The notes under the pieces: generated by a model
Told to the model about the DNA's origin: nothing
The model's database searches: none
The model's input: the letters and a program-made list of their open reading frames with translations, nothing else
Shown: piece by piece, positions 46,040 to 57,700 of the stretch
Position numbering within the stretch: position 1 is the stretch's first letter
Layout: every line of letters begins with the position of its first letter
Source: Neoechinorhynchus agilis
Lineage: Eukaryota; Acanthocephala
NCBI GenBank assembly: GCA_051530055.1
Contig: CM121342.1
Span: 992,001 to 1,056,000 of the forward strand
DNA length: 64,000 bases
Direction of reading: 5' to 3'
Program-made: the position numbers and the translations under genes

Positions 46040-46237
46040 CAGGGTCAAAGGGTTCGAATCCACGATCGCCAGTGACGCACAACCAAAGGGGACGAAATAC
46101 CGCTGAAGGGAGGAAACTCACTGATGAGTCCCGCCTCCTGGAGGTATCTGAGGATCCGGAGAGATGTACGAATTCTTAACGTTTCATGTAAAAACAAAGT
46201 TCCTCCGACCGCCGAAATTGCAAATGCACATCAATAG
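46040..46237 (+). repeat. tRNA-derived SINE, copy 2 of inverted pair, head truncated
   Basis: Starts at CAGGGTCAAAGGGTTCGAAT inside the tRNA-like head and then follows copy 1 nearly base for base to ACATCAATAG. Lacks a segment present in copy 1 (between AACGTTTCAT and the AAAACAAAGTTCCTC end part). Confidence 0.7.
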
Positions 46238-46636
46238 AAATGTTATGAAATATTTAAATGTCGATAGACTTATTGTCTAGGTCTACATTCGGTTAATATT
46301 TTTTTGAACGTTTCGAACCAAAATAGCTTTTGTCTACAAAGTTTCTAGTAACCAATACAACATCAATTACGTTTGACAAGCAGGCCGGAATCTGAAGATA
46401 AGATTGCATCGTCGAATTTCGCACTACACGTGGTGCAAACTAGCCGTGTTGTCAATTACAACCCAAAAATGGTTTTAGCAAGTGAACATAATAACTTTCG
46501 AAAGAACAGAAACCGGATATAAATTACCAACGAGATTACAAACCTTGTCTTCAACACTAAAAAAATGGAACAACACAATCAACGATACGCGCGCGTTCGA
46601 GAGCAGAATAACCATTCAACTACTTGTATTTTAAAA

Positions 46637-46668
46637 CTGATGATGAACCCGACGAGGCTCGAAACGTT
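46637..46668 (+). ncRNA. Hammerhead-like motif, solo
   Basis: CTGATGA, an imperfect hairpin (GAACC-CGACGA-GGCTC), then GAAACGTT. Same core order and nearly the same sequence as at 27043-27074. Flanks also match that locus, so this is a dispersed PLE-type end. H17 would be U here, which is permitted. Confidence 0.42.
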
Positions 46669-47378
46669 TTTAATAAAATATTATTTACCCGGTGAAAACC
46701 TAAACAAAAGGTCTATGAAGTATTTTCTTAGGTGGGAAATAATGCGTTTTACTTTGGAGTCTCTTGCAGGATTCAATTTATCATCTTTGTGTCGATTTTT
46801 CCTTGTTAAAAAGGTTATATATTAAAGTCATTTTGCAAATCGAATGATATAATTAATTTTTTGAATCTAACAATTATATGCATTAATTGGCCGGTGTCGA
46901 AACAGCAATAGTGCGAGATAACTCGGTGAAACAAGTTAATCGCTTTTGTTGTTTAAGAGCTTTGTCAGTAACCGGGAGGGGGATTTATTTCACGTTGAAG
47001 CTTTTGAAAGTGTATTTCACTTTTAACACCGAGAAATGGGCGATAAATATTCTGCGATATCCAAACCTGGGATACGATCATTCAAATCATAGGTGGCGTT
47101 AAGCAACTTTCAAAGTACATCATTTTTCCACAAATCGGTCGGTCAGAGGCAGATACTAAGCGAACACTTAAAAAAAATCTCAAATGCCATGAGTAAATTT
47201 AAAATCACATTGATTGAAAAATAAGCGAATTATTACAAGAACGACGAATCTTACATAGAAAACTCTAATAACATTTCATCGCTGCACTAGAGCTATTTCA
47301 TAAGTTTCTCGATTTGGTCACCTGCCATCGTCTGAGATGGATGCAATTATTTTATATTTTTTTCTTATCCTTTCGCAG

Positions 47379-47455
47379 ATCTGATGATGGAGCCACGCTA
47401 ATCGAATTTGCGAGCACTGAGTATTCTTCATTTAAAGCATTGGGTTTAACAGATG
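47379..47455 (+). CDS. Isolated exon-like segment, unknown
   Basis: A polypyrimidine tract and TTTCGCAG precede an open stretch reading SDDGATLIEFASTEYSSFKA, then LGLTD and a strong donor GTAAG. 77 nt long. No neighbouring exon recognised, so this may be part of a decayed or undetected gene, or chance. Confidence 0.25.
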
Positions 47456-48173
47456 GTAAGAAAAATGAACATTAGAAGAATCGCTGAACAAAGTAGTTCA
47501 CTTGTGTCTAAATCCCAGAGCAGATAACTTTTATTGTTCCAATTATAAATGAAAATAGTGATGCTTCTCAAAGGCGATCGTATAAAAATGAGGTGAGAAA
47601 GGAGCAGACACTTTACGGTGTCGGATTCGTTCAGTGTAAGATTCTTATACATGGAGATGGGCAATGAAACGAACAGAATGAAAAACACCGGAAAAGGCAT
47701 ATTTCAAATGATGAGAATATTTGCGATTCGAAGAACTTAGCGAATCGTCAAAGTGCGTAAAATGAATTTGATTCCACTATTAACGCCATCGATGCGAAGT
47801 AGTTAAATTTGCGGAATAAAGGAATTCCGTTTGAAATAAAAACTAAACGTCCATTGTCGAAATAGAGTAAACGATTTGAAGAACGACAACAAACTGATTA
47901 CTTCGCAATTGTTCTTGGGCCCTTATATTAGCAGACTGTAACACATTGATCCAATCTCCTTGAATAAGTTTACTCTATCAACACCTCCGTCCAACATGAA
48001 CTGTAATAATATTGTCAAAACAATGGAGCAGCTCAGATCAATGCTTTTAAGACCGTGTGAATTAAAGGATCCGCTCACGAGCTCTATGAATCGAGATTAG
48101 AATTTCAAACTCATCTTTTCGTTCATGATTCAAAATCACGATCGAGAATATCAAGCGAGCGGAAGTTCTCGGG

Positions 48174-48561
48174 CACGATAATAAGGTTTATATCCTGGGA
48201 AACTTAATTGATGAGGGCAGCTTCGAGCAAATCCTCAAACGCAAACAAAGAGGATCCAAATGCAACCTTGCATTTAAGATCTTAAAGGATGCGATTGGAA
48301 ACATCGAGATGGATGATTGTGAAGTCGACATACTCAAGGCAACAGAGGCCGATGGAGCACGAGCTAATATCGCAATCGGTTGCTCTCATTGAGATACCAA
48401 TGGTTGCAAGCTTTAGAGAAGCTAAAAGATCTGAATATTGTCCATGGAGATCTAAAACCAGGCAAAATTATGATAGTCAGTTGTGTAAAATTAAAAAATT
48501 CAAATTCATTGATTTTTGCCTGGCCGTAAATATGAAAACGGAGTTTGTGCGAAAAGCTTAA
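48174..48561 (+). pseudogene. Protein kinase pseudogene (HIPK/DYRK-like)
   Basis: First frame: VYILGNLIDEGSFEQILKRK (glycine loop with Glu in place of a Gly), AFKILK (VAIK lysine), CEVDIL (alpha-C glutamate). After a stop, LKDLNIVHGDLKPGKIMIV gives the catalytic loop with HGD, and in another frame FKFIDFCLA is the DFG motif with Cys for Gly. About 50 residues between alpha-C and the catalytic loop are missing. Interrupted by an in-frame stop at about 48390 and a frameshift at about 48495. No introns are seen, so a retrocopy is possible. Confidence 0.65.
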
Positions 48562-50539
48562 GTGGCATTTGTATTCTAAAAGGCTGAAGCCTAAATTTGA
48601 GTATTAATTTCCATCTGCTTTTATTTTCAAAATATTAGAAATCGAACTTTCTTCCAAACGCAACAATAAATTAGAGTTTAAGAATATTTAGAAGCGATTT
48701 AATTGAATGAAAGGAATCTACATATTGGGAAGTGTTCTTGTCGATATCCAAAACGCTAATCGAAATAATTCCTTGTGGTTTACAAATCTAATCACCTTTA
48801 GAATTCACTTTATTTGGCTATAACCTTTATGGATTCCAATATCGTATTGCCTAAAGTCACGTTACAAATTTCAGTTAAAGGCATGAGCAGCGAATGACCT
48901 TGTAAATACTCAGCGAGCTAAAACGCTAAATGATATTTTGCGGTATCACAAATATAATAAAGCATAAATCTCAGAAAATCTTTAAAACGTAATTGCAAAC
49001 TTGCTCATCTCCTTGCATTACAGTCCTTCTATTTTTATTTATACCTCCGTAAGAATATTTCGTATAAATTATGTAAAATGATACTATTTCTTAGGCTTTA
49101 AAGAGTTGGTTTACTTTATCTTCGTGAATTTCTTCATCAAAGCGTTCGTTTAAGCCCCATAACAAGGTGGGCATTATAATTAAATTGACTAAAATTTTAT
49201 CTTGGTTCTAAAAGCATCTCTTTAGTGAAGTTGAGAAATTTAAATAAAAATGCCACTATCTGATAAAACAAGCGGATCGTAGCAAATAAAATGCGAGTGC
49301 TAGCTCAATTTTGAGAGATTGATAGTCATGTCGTTGTGCAGATTAAACACTAAATTGTGAAAGGACCTTGTTATTGATGGCTACTGTCTTCTAATAATAT
49401 GAAGGCACCGTTGAAAATATGGCGACCATAGGTGATGTTGTAACTTGGTTTGATTTGTCGGGTCTTCGCAATTCTTAAATCATGCTTTCGCAATATTTTC
49501 TCAAAGCGTTTATGGATTCGAGGGATTTCAATTTATCAATTCTCCGGATTGATTGCATGTGAGAAGAGCTATTATGTTTCGTACTTATTTTCGAAGTTCA
49601 AATTACAGCTCATTTCTCTGTTAAGCTTACTTTTGAGAGATTGATAATCATGTCGTTGTGCGGATTAAACACTAAATTGTGACAGGACTTTGTTATTCAT
49701 GGCTACTGTCTTCTCATAATATGGGAACACCCAAGGTGATGTTGCAACTTGGGTTGATTCGTCGGGTCGTCGATAGACTTAACTCATGCTTTCGCAATAT
49801 TTCCTAAAAATGTTTATGGATTCGAGGGGTTTCAATTTATCTCTTCTCCTTATTCACATGTTATCTCTTCTTTTACGTGTTTATGCTTTAAATATTAGAA
49901 GACTACGCACCGACTGCCGATGTACTGACTCAAACTTGTGGATTTAGCATTGATTCTAAAGGATATAAATCGAGACATCAGAATTGTCAGTTAAGTTACG
50001 ATGTTCAAATATTTATGTTCAATACTTAAAAGGCTTATTAATTCAAAATCAAATGCAATATAGTGGACAAGGAGTCCAGTAGGATGCTTGTTAATTTAGC
50101 AACAAATTTAGTAGTAAAATTAATTAGCGGCTTGTACTTATTTTTTAAGGATTGCCGTTCCAAATTCTACAATGTATAGAACGTCGTAGTACTTTGAGCA
50201 ATAAATTTCCGACGTTTAATGAAAGGATCGCTGAAAGTTTTTCCTTTGGACGACAATTCTCATATTGTCGGCTTTGCAAATCTATTGAAAATCAGTGAAA
50301 ATTGTTGTGTCCTAAGCAACTTGAAATGATTTTCAGTGCTTTCTCTACAATTCTCTTAATACTTTCGACCATGCAAGTAAAAAACGACGCAAGCTAACGA
50401 ATAAGAACCTTTGCAATCTGCAACGTGTTCTGCGCTTTCAAAGGGCTGAAATTTATGATTTAAAAAATGATTTAAGATGTTTCGTTCAGTAAGTTCAATT
50501 TTTTTAACTTTTCTAGGTTTTACAATAATAAAGCACAAA
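48562..50539. other. About 2 kb without a supported gene
   Basis: AT-rich, with a tandem duplication at 49311-49862 (listed separately). Short open frames are unrecognised. Confidence 0.4.
49311..49862 (+). repeat. Two-unit tandem duplication, about 320 bp period
   Basis: 49311-49550 and 49632-49862 share long blocks (GAGAGATTGATAxTCATGTC, GATTAAACACTAAATTGTGA, GGCTACTGTCTTCTxATAAT, TTTATGGATTCGAGGG) at roughly 85 percent by eye. Not coding in any shared frame. Confidence 0.75.
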
Positions 50540-51725
50540 ACGTGCAATCACCACCGTCCGCAAAATTGGCGCTTCTCTCCTTCCTCGGCTGCCGCCATCA
50601 CGCTAGCAACATTGCCTCGTTGTACTGCGAGCGAGATATTTTGTCGCAGGAATACACCTGCTCGTGCGTCGCCGGTCGTTTCTCTCAATTTCTTCTAAAG
50701 ATCCTGGAGCAGAGTGAGTGCCGAGCTGCCAAGCGCTCCATACGTCTCAACCCCGAAGGGGATTAAATCTGTATCTCCAGCGATTTCGAGAGAGTAGGGA
50801 ATGTTGCTTACTGTGAAAGTGCCCACAAACGTTGCGTCCCAGAGAAGGCATTGCCCTCCCGCCACGGAAAGACCGAAATTCCGTCGACAAAGATGGGCGG
50901 GTTCCAAGATGTTGGGGAAGTTCGCCGTTCTCAACGCCCGAGAAATTACGCTCTGCAAACGAGACCGTGTGGGGCGTGCATATCGGGAGAATAAATCATA
51001 AGGACACTGCGATCATCGTTACCTCATAAGTGAGAAGAGTTCCCACATATGCCAGAGGAACAGCCTCCAACCACGCTTCCCCATCGCGAGAACCTGAAAG
51101 TAGAGACCTGTGAGCTCTCGCGACGAGAGCTTTGTCCCAGGTCGACTGTCTGAGGCCATTCACGGGGCAATATTCTTCAACTGCCATCACAAAGTCTTGG
51201 TCAAGACAAAACTCTTCCCTCAGAATTTTCGTCGCTATTGGTTGACTCCCCTCATACGATCCAAGGAAGGCTGGCAAGGCAAGGTCTACTAGCGCCCGAA
51301 TGCCCAATCCCCAGATGACATAGGCAATGAAGTTTGTTGCCACGCCTCATCTGGGAGCTGGACATTTAAAATACGCTTGAGACAAGCCCTCACCTTGTCG
51401 TCGAGCTTAGCCAATCCTTCCTTATGTTTGAAGAATGTTGTTGTGCGGACTTTATATAACAATTTCGGGATAAAGAGTGCGTTATTTATCAGAAATAACG
51501 CTTCGTGAGCCGAGAGAGCGCTCACCCTATCGCACAGCAACGAAAGTTTCGGTAGCGGCGTGTATATCGGGAGACCAAGCCTTAAGGACACTGTGATCCT
51601 CGTTACCTCATCAGTGAGAAGAGTTCCCACAGATGCCAGAGGAACAGCCTCCAACCACGCCCCGATTCTCGTGTCGAAACTGCCAGCAATCTAGCTCAGA
51701 CGACCCAATTGCGAGAACCTGAAAG
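50540..51725 (-). mobile_element. LINE copy E (divergent subfamily), rearranged
   Basis: On the minus strand the terminal domain reads QNISLAVQRGNVASVMAAA, preceded by LIPFGVETYGALGSSALTLL and a patch GGQCLLWDATFVGTF. Further upstream, DKALVARAHRSLLSGSRDGE and WLEAVPLAYVGTLLT are LINE-family sequence. The WLEAVPLAxVGTLLT segment occurs twice (about 51000-51085 and 51585-51720), so the copy is internally duplicated. Truncated and frame-disrupted. Confidence 0.7.
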
Positions 51726-52697
51726 TAGGGAGCGTTCAATTAAACTACTTGGTGCGAATACCTTAAAGTGCGTACAATTTTGCCATTTTACGCTACAGAA
51801 ATCAGTACTCTTTCTCCAGAAAATAGACTTTGTACGAGGACGAAATGTCCTCCTAAAAGACTTCATATGCCACAGGAAGGCAACGTTATTCACAAATTTC
51901 CGGTAGAATGAAAGGAAAATTACTTGAAAGATTTAAATTAGGAGGGAACGTCGTCTTTTGTTCTTGCGAAAAGCCATGAGATTTATTTTGAATGATTACA
52001 TCTGAGGATGCAAGCAGAGCTGTACTTTAATTTCTGCCTTTTAAAGTCAAATGTTGACTGAAATCTAAATTATATTCTCTAGAAATATAATTTGTTGTCG
52101 ATGGAGCCATTTTAATGAATGCAAAATTTTTGTCGTATTGATAATGTTGTGTTATTCGCTTGGTAATAAATGATGTTGAATTTATGACATAATTTTTTGA
52201 ATGTTACAGTAGTCGATTATTGGATTTTCATTACGCAACCAAAAAGGCAAACGTCGTAATCATTGAATTTTCGGTTTGCTGTCGATGACTTCAAGAACAA
52301 TTTATAAATGATTGCGATGTAGATGTCTCGCTACAATGCGTGCTGCGGAGTTTTTAAATTCGATGACCCGTCATGCTTTCTACTCTAGACTATCTTTGCC
52401 ATTTCGAACCGCAGTTTTAAGAAAAGATTCACACGAGTTTAAAGTTGGTCATTACATTTCCCTTCCTAAAATGCATCAATGCAACGTTTACTTTTATTAG
52501 AAAAGCGAGGGAAAGTACTTTTTACTATTTTGTTTTCCTAATCTTAAATCTTACACGATTTGTGACTTCTAAATTCACTATGGATCATGTTAGTCTGTGT
52601 TTTAATATTTTTAACCGCCCTCGAAACGAAAGTGAGAGTGTGACGCATCAATTACTCAGGATATTTAAAACTTTCATCATTTGAAAGAAGTTCGCCG
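51726..52697. other. Intergenic, no gene supported
   Basis: AT-rich 5' region of the palmitoyltransferase-like gene. Frames at 52312-52684 are open but show no recognisable domain; they could hold a 5' exon. Confidence 0.4.
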
Positions 52698-53384
52698 ATG
52701 TTTTCGTTTGAGCGCCTCGTTTTTTCCGTGATTTATATTTACCAAATTGTCTTCACCTTGTACATTTTAATTCACCGAAAGGCTCGACCGATTGTGTTCC
52801 TACTTTACACTATCCTTCCAGTTCAAATCCTTTTGAATTGGATAGACGCATCTGCAGAAATCAAACCGGCTGAATTAAAGTCCCCAAGATCACATGAATG
52901 CAGAATCTGCAAGGTTAATATTCAAAAAAGATCGCACCATTGCTTTTTCATTGGTCGCTGCATTGGGCAGGACAATCAGGCTGCATTTATCAAGACGATG
53001 ATTTGGGTTTCGATCGGAATCGCATTTGCAAGTTGGGAACAAATTACATTTCTAATTGACGCGGGCATCTTCATTCTAAATATTTATAGTAATATCATCC
53101 CGTTATTCATATGGTTGAAATGGATCCTCGGAGAATTCACATTTATGGTTGCACTTGCGAATTCGTCCATAATTGAAAGTTTATTATTATGCGCATTCGC
53201 AATTGTCACGGCTTCAGCTCAATTATTCTTGGTATGGAAAGATCAAACCGAATACGAATTTACACACGAAATTCCTGGGCCTTTAAGCAACAAGCCGATA
53301 TTGGCCAGGCTCCGATCAGTGTTCGGTGATCGTTTATTGAAGGGTATAACACTTCCATATTGTACTTTCCGTACTCGGGAATAA
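52698..53384 (+). CDS. DHHC-family palmitoyltransferase-like protein with SHHC motif
   Basis: Single exon, 228 residues. Hydrophobic segments at about 4-26, 30-48, 100-125, 128-148 and 158-180. The cysteine-rich segment reads HECRICKVNIQKRSHHCFFI followed by GRCIGQDNQAAF; this resembles ZDHHC22/24-type proteins (CRxC ... DHHCFF.G.CIG..N...F) with Ser in place of the Asp of DHHC. The acyl-accepting Cys is kept. The upstream half of the usual zinc-binding pattern is reduced, as in that subgroup. These enzymes S-palmitoylate membrane proteins at the Golgi/ER; loss of the Asp could weaken catalysis. The frame is uninterrupted, so probably a living gene. Confidence 0.75.
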   Translation: MFSFERLVFSVIYIYQIVFTLYILIHRKARPIVFLLYTILPVQILLNWIDASAEIKPAELKSPRSHECRICKVNIQKRSHHCFFIGRCIGQDNQAAFIKTMIWVSIGIAFASWEQITFLIDAGIFILNIYSNIIPLFIWLKWILGEFTFMVALANSSIIESLLLCAFAIVTASAQLFLVWKDQTEYEFTHEIPGPLSNKPILARLRSVFGDRLLKGITLPYCTFRTRE

Positions 53385-54740
53385 ATCATTTTATCTGATT
53401 GCTTCTATTTAAAAGTGGTAAGCCGGGTCGTTTTGCGCATAAAGCCACAATTAGCTTTATTTCCTTCCATTGTGTTGGACGATGTGTAAGGCCTCCAAAA
53501 CAAGCCGTCTTTTTAAGTTTTGCTCTATTGCTATAAAGTTGGTGCCACCAAGGGCAGATGAATGGTCAGAGTTAGCGGGGAGAGGAAGTTTGGAGGTGAT
53601 TTATTGCCTCTAGCTCGACGTTATCTCAAGAAATACTTCGTTTTAAATGAACCTTCAACGGATGATCGAGACGCACAACGACCACGGCATCCCGGGAAAT
53701 TCTTCTATAACCCAACGATAGGATGGGGTGTACAACATTTACGGTATAACGAGAAATCCTTCGTTTCAGAGAATCCCTTCACCCCAACTAAGGATTGGGA
53801 TGCCGCACGAATACGGCATCCCGAGAAATCCGGAGTTATATTTGTCGCTTCTATGAAACTTTCAAAGCTAAGGTTGATTTTAATAAATTGATCAAAAGTT
53901 GTCATAGCGAATAAGTCATTCGACTGCAAACAATTTGTTTTCTTCTTCTATTCGCAAATATTTTGCTTTATTGATACGCGAGTGTAACGGTGAAGAGTTA
54001 ATCAGTTTTATAATATCTTCTACAATCCGAGGCCATCTTCCTAACGGACGGTATTTCTAGTGGATAATTTTGAGCGTAACTATATAAAGTCCTTTGAAAC
54101 TTCAAGTATATTTGAATACTTCTGACGGAGTGATATTTGACCTTTATTTAGAGTACTTTCAAAAAAAGGTTAAATCCAAGGATAGGAATAGCTGTAGTCA
54201 TACAGGAGGAATGTTCTTGAGAGAAAGCATCGCCTAAGAGGGTTTCGAGTGAAAAATAGATTTTCTGTATAAATAGAGATTCTACGAGAACAATTTGATT
54301 AATGCGAAAATGTGTTGATCTCTCTTATTCCAGGCGGTTGAGGGAGGCTCATCCGACACGTTGAGGAGGAGTGGAGGGAGAAATGAGTATTGTGCAATGG
54401 CCTGTACAAACTCTGTCTTAAAATGGCTAACAAAATGTAATAATACAACCAAACACAAAGCGGGTATAATAGCAGAATAACTAGGTTCAAAACGCCTTTA
54501 TTAAAAAATAATCTACTGAGTGAAGACTTAAACAATAATTGTAATCATATAATCCGGTACCTCCTTGCATATCGACATTTTGATATTGAGGCAGTTTTTG
54601 AACACGAGATGTGAGTTGTGGCGGATAAGAAGTTTTACAAACTGGACGAGGTCAAGTAGAGATATTGGTCTAGAAATAATATTGAAATCATCAATAATGA
54701 TGATATGTTCAACACCAGAGAGTGTATATTCATTATATGC
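53385..54740. other. Inner flank of right arm, no gene firmly supported
   Basis: Contains a three-unit short repeat at 53650-53840 (listed separately) and, at 54528-54797 on the minus strand, an 89-residue frame that continues out of the arm (LVQFVKLLIRHNSHLVFKNC), which looks leucine-rich and possibly real but is unrecognised. Confidence 0.4.
53650..53840 (+). repeat. Imperfect three-unit tandem repeat, about 55-60 bp units
   Basis: ACGGCATCCCGGGAAATTCT, ACGGTATAACGAGAAATCCT and ACGGCATCCCGAGAAATCC mark three units. In one frame they read PRHPGKFF, LRYNEKSF and IRHPEKSG within a 109-residue open frame (53562-53891), so a small repeat protein cannot be excluded. Confidence 0.5.
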
Positions 54741-57700
54741 AAAATTGCGTTCATTCCGTCTAGAGCCAATCGTTTCTCCAATAATTACGATATGCAAATT
54801 ATTGCTGTAATGTGAATCTCAGCATAAATTGCTTGTTTCATCATTCGAGGATAATGGAATTTTCGATGCGTGACTATCCTTTTTGCGATACCAACTGAAA
54901 TCCGTGATCTGATTAACTTTGAAAAACGAATTCAGAAACGACCGATAATCCGATGGTCTGCCTTGTGTCATCTTAATCTTACGAGTATGATCAATAGAAT
55001 TCAATCCCCTCTCCATGTCACCGACCTCAAAATCCCCTCTTTAAGTGAATCGCAACTCATCCAAAAATAGTGCAGATAAATTTGGCTAGACGCCAAATGT
55101 GGGAACATGGGCTGCTTTTCCACATATCATCGAGGAAAATCTTTGCCGAGACGGAAAAAAAGACTGTCACTCTAAAAACTAGACTGAAGACGGCCTACGC
55201 GATGCCGAAAATTATCAAATAAAGCGATCCAAGGAGGAAACGCAGCGATTGTGGTCGCGACCACTGAGGGGAGAGCGATGCCTCTTCTTCGTGGGCGGTG
55301 GTGATTGTTGGAACGTTTTGTTGTTGTGTGTTTGTTTCGTTTGTTTGAAAACAAAGCGTCAATTATAAAAAAAGATATAATTTTTTTTTATTATAATTCG
55401 CTATCAAAAGGTAAATTAAGTTCTCTACATTCCGCAAATTTGAATTCGTTCTCTGAAGCAGTGGGCAAATCGCCAATATTTAACCAGATAGCCTCTCCTC
55501 ATCAGTCATTATTAAAGTATTGAGAACTACTAAAGAAAGTTATGCGACTCTTTAACAATTAAAGTTCAACATTAGTATAAAAAATACGTCATGTAAAAAT
55601 AATAAGACAATTCATTCGATGCTACAATTTGTTGTCTTCAAATGTTATGTTTGTTCGGCAGCTTCCTTGATGGCCGCGGCATTGCCGCGTTGAATCGCCG
55701 CGCTGATTCGCTGCAATAGGAAGCTCCTGGATCGCATATCGCTGGTGGCATGTTTTAGCATCCCTCCCAGTCGTGAGAGGAAATAATCGGCTTCTTTTCC
55801 GAGACATCCAAGTGTTTCCACCGCAATCGGGATGAAAATATATTGATGCCCATCGAGCGAGGAATACTTCTGCCGCTTCTTTTCCACGCTGAAGCTGGCG
55901 ACTGCTCCCGCCTTTGAGGTGGCATCCCGTAAGTGGGATGATGCGAGCGTGTTGGAGCAGGTAAAATCCCAAACCAGTATTTTCCCGGAGCACCATGGGA
56001 GGAGAGTCTCTCCATCAGGGCGTTTACCGTCGTTCCGGGAGAGTCCAACTGAATGTTTTTTTAAATTCTTTCGTGTAAAGTTATACAGAATTCACGTATA
56101 CCCGCTTATTGCCGTCGACGAAATTATAGCATTCGCTCTGCCGTTGAATTGAAAGAGGTGGATTGAGCGTCTTGTGTATTTGTGAGCATTTTTGAACTTT
56201 GGAGATGTTCGTTTTAGTTGCACTTTTGCCTATAATTCACTGATATGTTGTTTTGCTTTTTCCCTTTATATCATTAAGGTGGCGTTTTCGAAGTTCTGTA
56301 ATTGATGTTGGCGTCATTTTTAAAATATCAGAACGGAGAGTTCCTATATCTAATTAAAACGCTTGCATTTCAGAGATATATTTTTTATTCATAACTCATC
56401 ACTTGGCAGATTGACCGAACGACAAGTTTTTTAACCATATTTGCAAATTGTCCAGTTTATTCAATTCGGAACCCCCACTTTCGGAACTCGGGTTATTCTG
56501 AGCTTCTATTAGAGAGAATTTTTTATTTTTCGTCCAAATTAATGCTAGTCGCATCCTTACATTTTCCTATTAATCATTGCTTCGATATGGAAGAAAATAC
56601 TTCACCGACGTCACTTTGTCAATCCAGTAATCCATAAAATCGGTTGATCTCACTACCGAAAGATTGAAATTTTAGAATGAAATTAGAGTGGCAGAATACT
56701 AAAAAACGAGGAGCGAGCAATTTGTCTATTTGAAGAACAGCTTCAATGTGAGCATCGACGTATTCCCATTTGTCAGCGAGTAGCTGCTAATCTACGAAAT
56801 CGGTGAATATAATTTAATGGTTTTCAAACTTACACGAACAACGATTGGAACGTTTTCTCTATTGATGGGGAATCCCACACTATAATTCTTCAACTCGAGA
56901 CTGACCGCTCTTTGTCGGTTCAGTTCATCGCAAATTCTATTGTGAAGTTCAAAAACGTATAATTGAACAACAGCGAAGGTGAATTGACTGAAGCACAGAA
57001 TTCGCATAGTGAACTTATATTGCACTTAAAACTAGTACTTGCGTTATTTATTTTTTAAGGGAAGGCAGGTCGCTTTTATTTGCTTGCCATTTTGAAAAAT
57101 AAACACAAACAATGTCGAAAAAAATCTGTTACGCTTTCTAAAGTAAGATCGATTCGACCACAGAAGCTTATATTTTGCACCAATGATGGCAATGATAATT
57201 GTTGCTTTTAAACTATTGAAAATACGAAATTCTTTAATGTCTACTGACAAGCCGATTATATTGATTCAGTGTTTTTGGAACATCCCTTAATCGGCTTATT
57301 TTCCCTTTTAGGCACAAGATATTCTAAAAATCCTGAATAACCGGCTTGCCAAGAAGCATAAAAGAATTCAACACTTATCGCGAGGTATAAAACTGGCTTA
57401 GTTTGTACATTCCGTAGTTGTTCCGAGATGGTCTAGTGGACTTCAGCTCCGAATCCCTGCTTCAGGGTCAAAGAGTTCAAATCCACGATCGCCTTCGATA
57501 ACAATTTTCCTAAAGCGCAACCAATTTATTTTTCGATATTATTTGTGTTTATTCTCGAAAATGACAAGCAAATAAAAGAGACCCGATTTCCTTAAAAAAT
57601 TGATGCTGCAAGTACTTGTTTTAGGCTCAATATAATCCAATTGTGTATTTTTTATCTTAAATCGCATGTACTCACCTCGAAAGGACAGGGTCAACCCTCT

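Larger units (their letters stand above)
46238..48173. other. About 1.9 kb, one exon-like segment and a PLE-end remnant
   Basis: 46620-46720 matches the flank and hairpin sequence at 26950-27095, including a hammerhead-like core. 47379-47455 looks like an internal exon (listed separately). Otherwise AT-rich with no gene that I can support. Confidence 0.4.

Noticed and set aside
46100-46180. CTGATGAG within the SINE body, first taken as a hammerhead ribozyme
   Set aside because: The nearby GAAA boxes cannot be placed with stems II and III on either reading consistently in both SINE copies; ACTCACTGATGAGT simply forms a small hairpin.
47379-47455. Hammerhead-like CTGATGATGGAGCCACG
   Set aside because: GAAA is missing at the expected place (GAAT), and the segment reads better as an exon bounded by a pyrimidine-AG acceptor and GTAAG donor.
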